Of a stretch of 7,438 nucleotides of DNA, positions 6,391 through 7,438 are shown piece after piece. The stretch is from Bacteriovoracaceae bacterium UBA2428 (GTDB lineage: Bacteria > Bdellovibrionota > UBA2428): assembly GCA_002343545.1 (NCBI GenBank), contig DDRA01000008.1:1-7438 (forward strand). Direction: 5' to 3'. The translations under genes were made by a program, and so were the position numbers. Each line of letters begins with the position of its first letter. Within the stretch, counting starts at the first letter, position 1. Below the pieces are notes generated by a model. It was not told where the DNA came from. It saw only the letters and a program-made list of their open reading frames with translations, and did not search any database.

Positions 6391-7394
6391 GGCGCCCCCT
6401 TCAGGAAGTAGTCCTCGCGCTTGGCCATGAGCAGCGCCGCGCGTTTATGCGGGAAATCGAATTCCTTCACGATGCGCCAGCCCGGCACGAGGCGCGCGTA
6501 ACGGATCGCGAGCTGGTTATCGGCCCGCGGCTCGGCGACGACCCGGCGCGTGCGAGGGTCCTCGAGATAAAGGTAATGCATGATCGAAGCGATCGCGGCC
6601 TTCGTGTTCTCCTTGCCAAGGAAACTCCGGCCGCCGATCAAAAAGTGGAAGCCCCGGTCGAAGGGCTCGTACTCGTAGTAGGGCCCCAAACGATCTTCGG
6701 GCGCCCAGTAGGCTTCGAAGTACCCGGCCGCCTGCCCGTCGACCTCGAAGATAAGCGGGACTTGGTGGGCGTCCGCGAGGCCACGCTCGAGGTAGGCGCG
6801 CAATTCCTCCTTCGGGCGGTTGAGTTCCCACAACCCCGAGACGCGCGGATCATTGTGCCAAGCGTGGAAAACGTCGAGATCGCGTTCGACGTCGGCCGTG
6901 CGGAACGCGAGGGTCCGGCCGATCTTCGCGACGTGGCGGCGGTAGAGCGTACCCGGCGCGAGGCGGGGGCGAACGGGATGCGCGCGGCCGCTCGTCTCGC
7001 TCCACACTTCGAAGGTCACGCCCGCCTCGCCGCGGCGGTGCCAAAGGACGGGGAGCTGGAAGAACGAACGGCGTGCCACGACGAAGTCGGATTCGCCGCG
7101 GAAGCCCCAAGCCGCGAGCCGGGCGCCCAGCGCTCCGCCCGTCGAAACGTGAAGGTGCGTGGACTCGACGTCGTGGCCGAAGAGAAGCTCCATCGCCAAG
7201 GCGAGCGCGACGGGCGAGTCTTCCGACCGAGCCTCGACGACCGAAAGGCACGGACGCCCGGCCCGTTCCGAGACGTCGAGCGAGAGCGTCGGGCCGTGGC
7301 CCGAAATCCGCAAACGACGACCGTCGAAGCGGGCCGTGAGCGGCGCCGAGAGACTCGGAGGCATGAAAACGAACTCGGCGGGCAACTTAAACAT
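6387..7394 (-). CDS. iucB: N6-hydroxylysine acetyltransferase, IucB-like (GNAT fold)
   Basis: A 335-residue siderophore acyltransferase of the IucB/AlcB/RhbD group. In the aerobactin route it transfers an acetyl group from acetyl-CoA to N6-hydroxylysine, making the hydroxamate. The C-terminal GNAT-type domain (about 160-330) carries the family blocks HNDPRVSGLWE (180-190), YFEAYWAPEDRLGPYY (225-240), PFDRGFHFLIG (244-254), EPRADNQ (288-294) and KEFDFPHKRAALL (310-322). His250 in PFDRGFH is in the region where related acyltransferases keep a catalytic histidine. Residues 1-110 are a less conserved N-terminal part; from memory the protein is about 20 residues longer than E. coli IucB, mostly here. 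The ATG at 7394 has AAGGAG 9 nt upstream and overlaps the preceding gene by 8 bp; an internal Met11 is a weaker alternative. Its stop overlaps the iucC GTG by 4 bp. A longer acyl group than acetyl cannot be excluded. Confidence 0.92.
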   Translation of the reverse strand: MFKLPAEFVFMPPSLSAPLTARFDGRRLRISGHGPTLSLDVSERAGRPCLSVVEARSEDSPVALALAMELLFGHDVESTHLHVSTGGALGARLAAWGFRGESDFVVARRSFFQLPVLWHRRGEAGVTFEVWSETSGRAHPVRPRLAPGTLYRRHVAKIGRTLAFRTADVERDLDVFHAWHNDPRVSGLWELNRPKEELRAYLERGLADAHQVPLIFEVDGQAAGYFEAYWAPEDRLGPYYEYEPFDRGFHFLIGGRSFLGKENTKAAIASIMHYLYLEDPRTRRVVAEPRADNQLAIRYARLVPGWRIVKEFDFPHKRAALLMAKREDYFLKGAP

Positions 7395-7438
7395 GGGGGC
7401 AGGCTCCTTCGCGAAGCGGGTTGTCGACGGGCGTGTAG
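7387..7438 (-). CDS. C-terminal end of upstream gene, probably a second NIS synthetase (IucA-like), partial
   Basis: A reading frame enters from the right edge and ends with TAA at 7387-7389, encoding YTPVDNPLREGACPHV. Sixteen residues are too few for a family search. However, NPLR followed by a short tail ending in HV mirrors the end of the IucC-like protein (NPLRAETTHV), and IucA/IucC proteins often finish with an NPL motif. The overlap with the next gene is also built the same way, 8 bp and in the same phase, as between iucC and iucD. A synthetase directly before iucB is what the iucA-iucB-iucC-iucD order predicts. The open frame is seen; the identity is inferred. Confidence 0.6.
   Translation of the reverse strand, partial: YTPVDNPLREGACPHV
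7404..7409 (-). promoter_or_regulatory. Ribosome binding site of the iucB-like gene
   Basis: AAGGAG on the minus strand, 9 nt before the ATG at 7394. It lies within the codons encoding the C-terminus of the upstream gene and supports the first Met of the acyltransferase as its start. Confidence 0.6.

Noticed and set aside
5137..6411. Plus-strand open frame of 424 codons opposite the iucC-like gene
   Set aside because: The opposite strand carries unmistakable IucA/IucC motifs. The antisense product has no recognisable features and low-complexity Arg/Glu-rich content.
3354..7394. Alcaligin, bisucaberin or desferrioxamine-type cluster
   Set aside because: These need one synthetase and a diamine decarboxylase. 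The hydroxylase motifs look lysine-type, and a second synthetase probably precedes iucB. A rhizobactin/schizokinen type stays possible because the upstream genes are not visible.

Overview
The window is a GC-rich stretch in which every gene I can support lies on the minus strand. A TonB-dependent outer-membrane receptor and two small proteins with Sec signal peptides show that the host is Gram-negative. I cannot assign a lineage from the sequence alone.

Right and centre (7438 down to 1255): a tightly packed siderophore operon. In transcription order it holds the last 16 codons of an upstream gene that is probably a NIS (IucA/IucC-type) synthetase, an IucB-type N-acyltransferase, an IucC-type NIS synthetase, an IucD-type lysine N6-monooxygenase and a TonB-dependent receptor. 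Every junction overlaps, by 8, 4, 8 and 4 bp. Gene order, protein lengths and motifs match the enterobacterial aerobactin operon iucA-iucB-iucC-iucD-iutA. The expected route is hydroxylation of lysine (IucD), acetylation to N6-acetyl-N6-hydroxylysine (IucB), and stepwise condensation of two such units with citrate (the IucA-like enzyme, mostly outside the window, then IucC). The ferric siderophore would re-enter through the receptor. The product is therefore aerobactin or a close citrate-hydroxamate relative. The receptor does not look like classical IutA.

Left (1254 to 1): the 129-bp gap after the receptor is an AT-rich island followed by a leader. It holds a near-consensus Fur box (1237-1251), a plausible sigma-70 promoter (1200-1229) and a perfect 9-bp inverted repeat in the expected 5' leader (1161-1188). 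These precede a gene for a small exported protein with four cysteines (598-1125). A strong intrinsic terminator (535-567) closes that unit. A second small exported protein with two cysteines follows (26-490), with a palindromic motif at its stop codon. Neither small protein belongs to a family I recognise. The Fur box makes the four-cysteine protein a candidate iron-starvation gene beside the siderophore operon, and this is the least explained part of the window.
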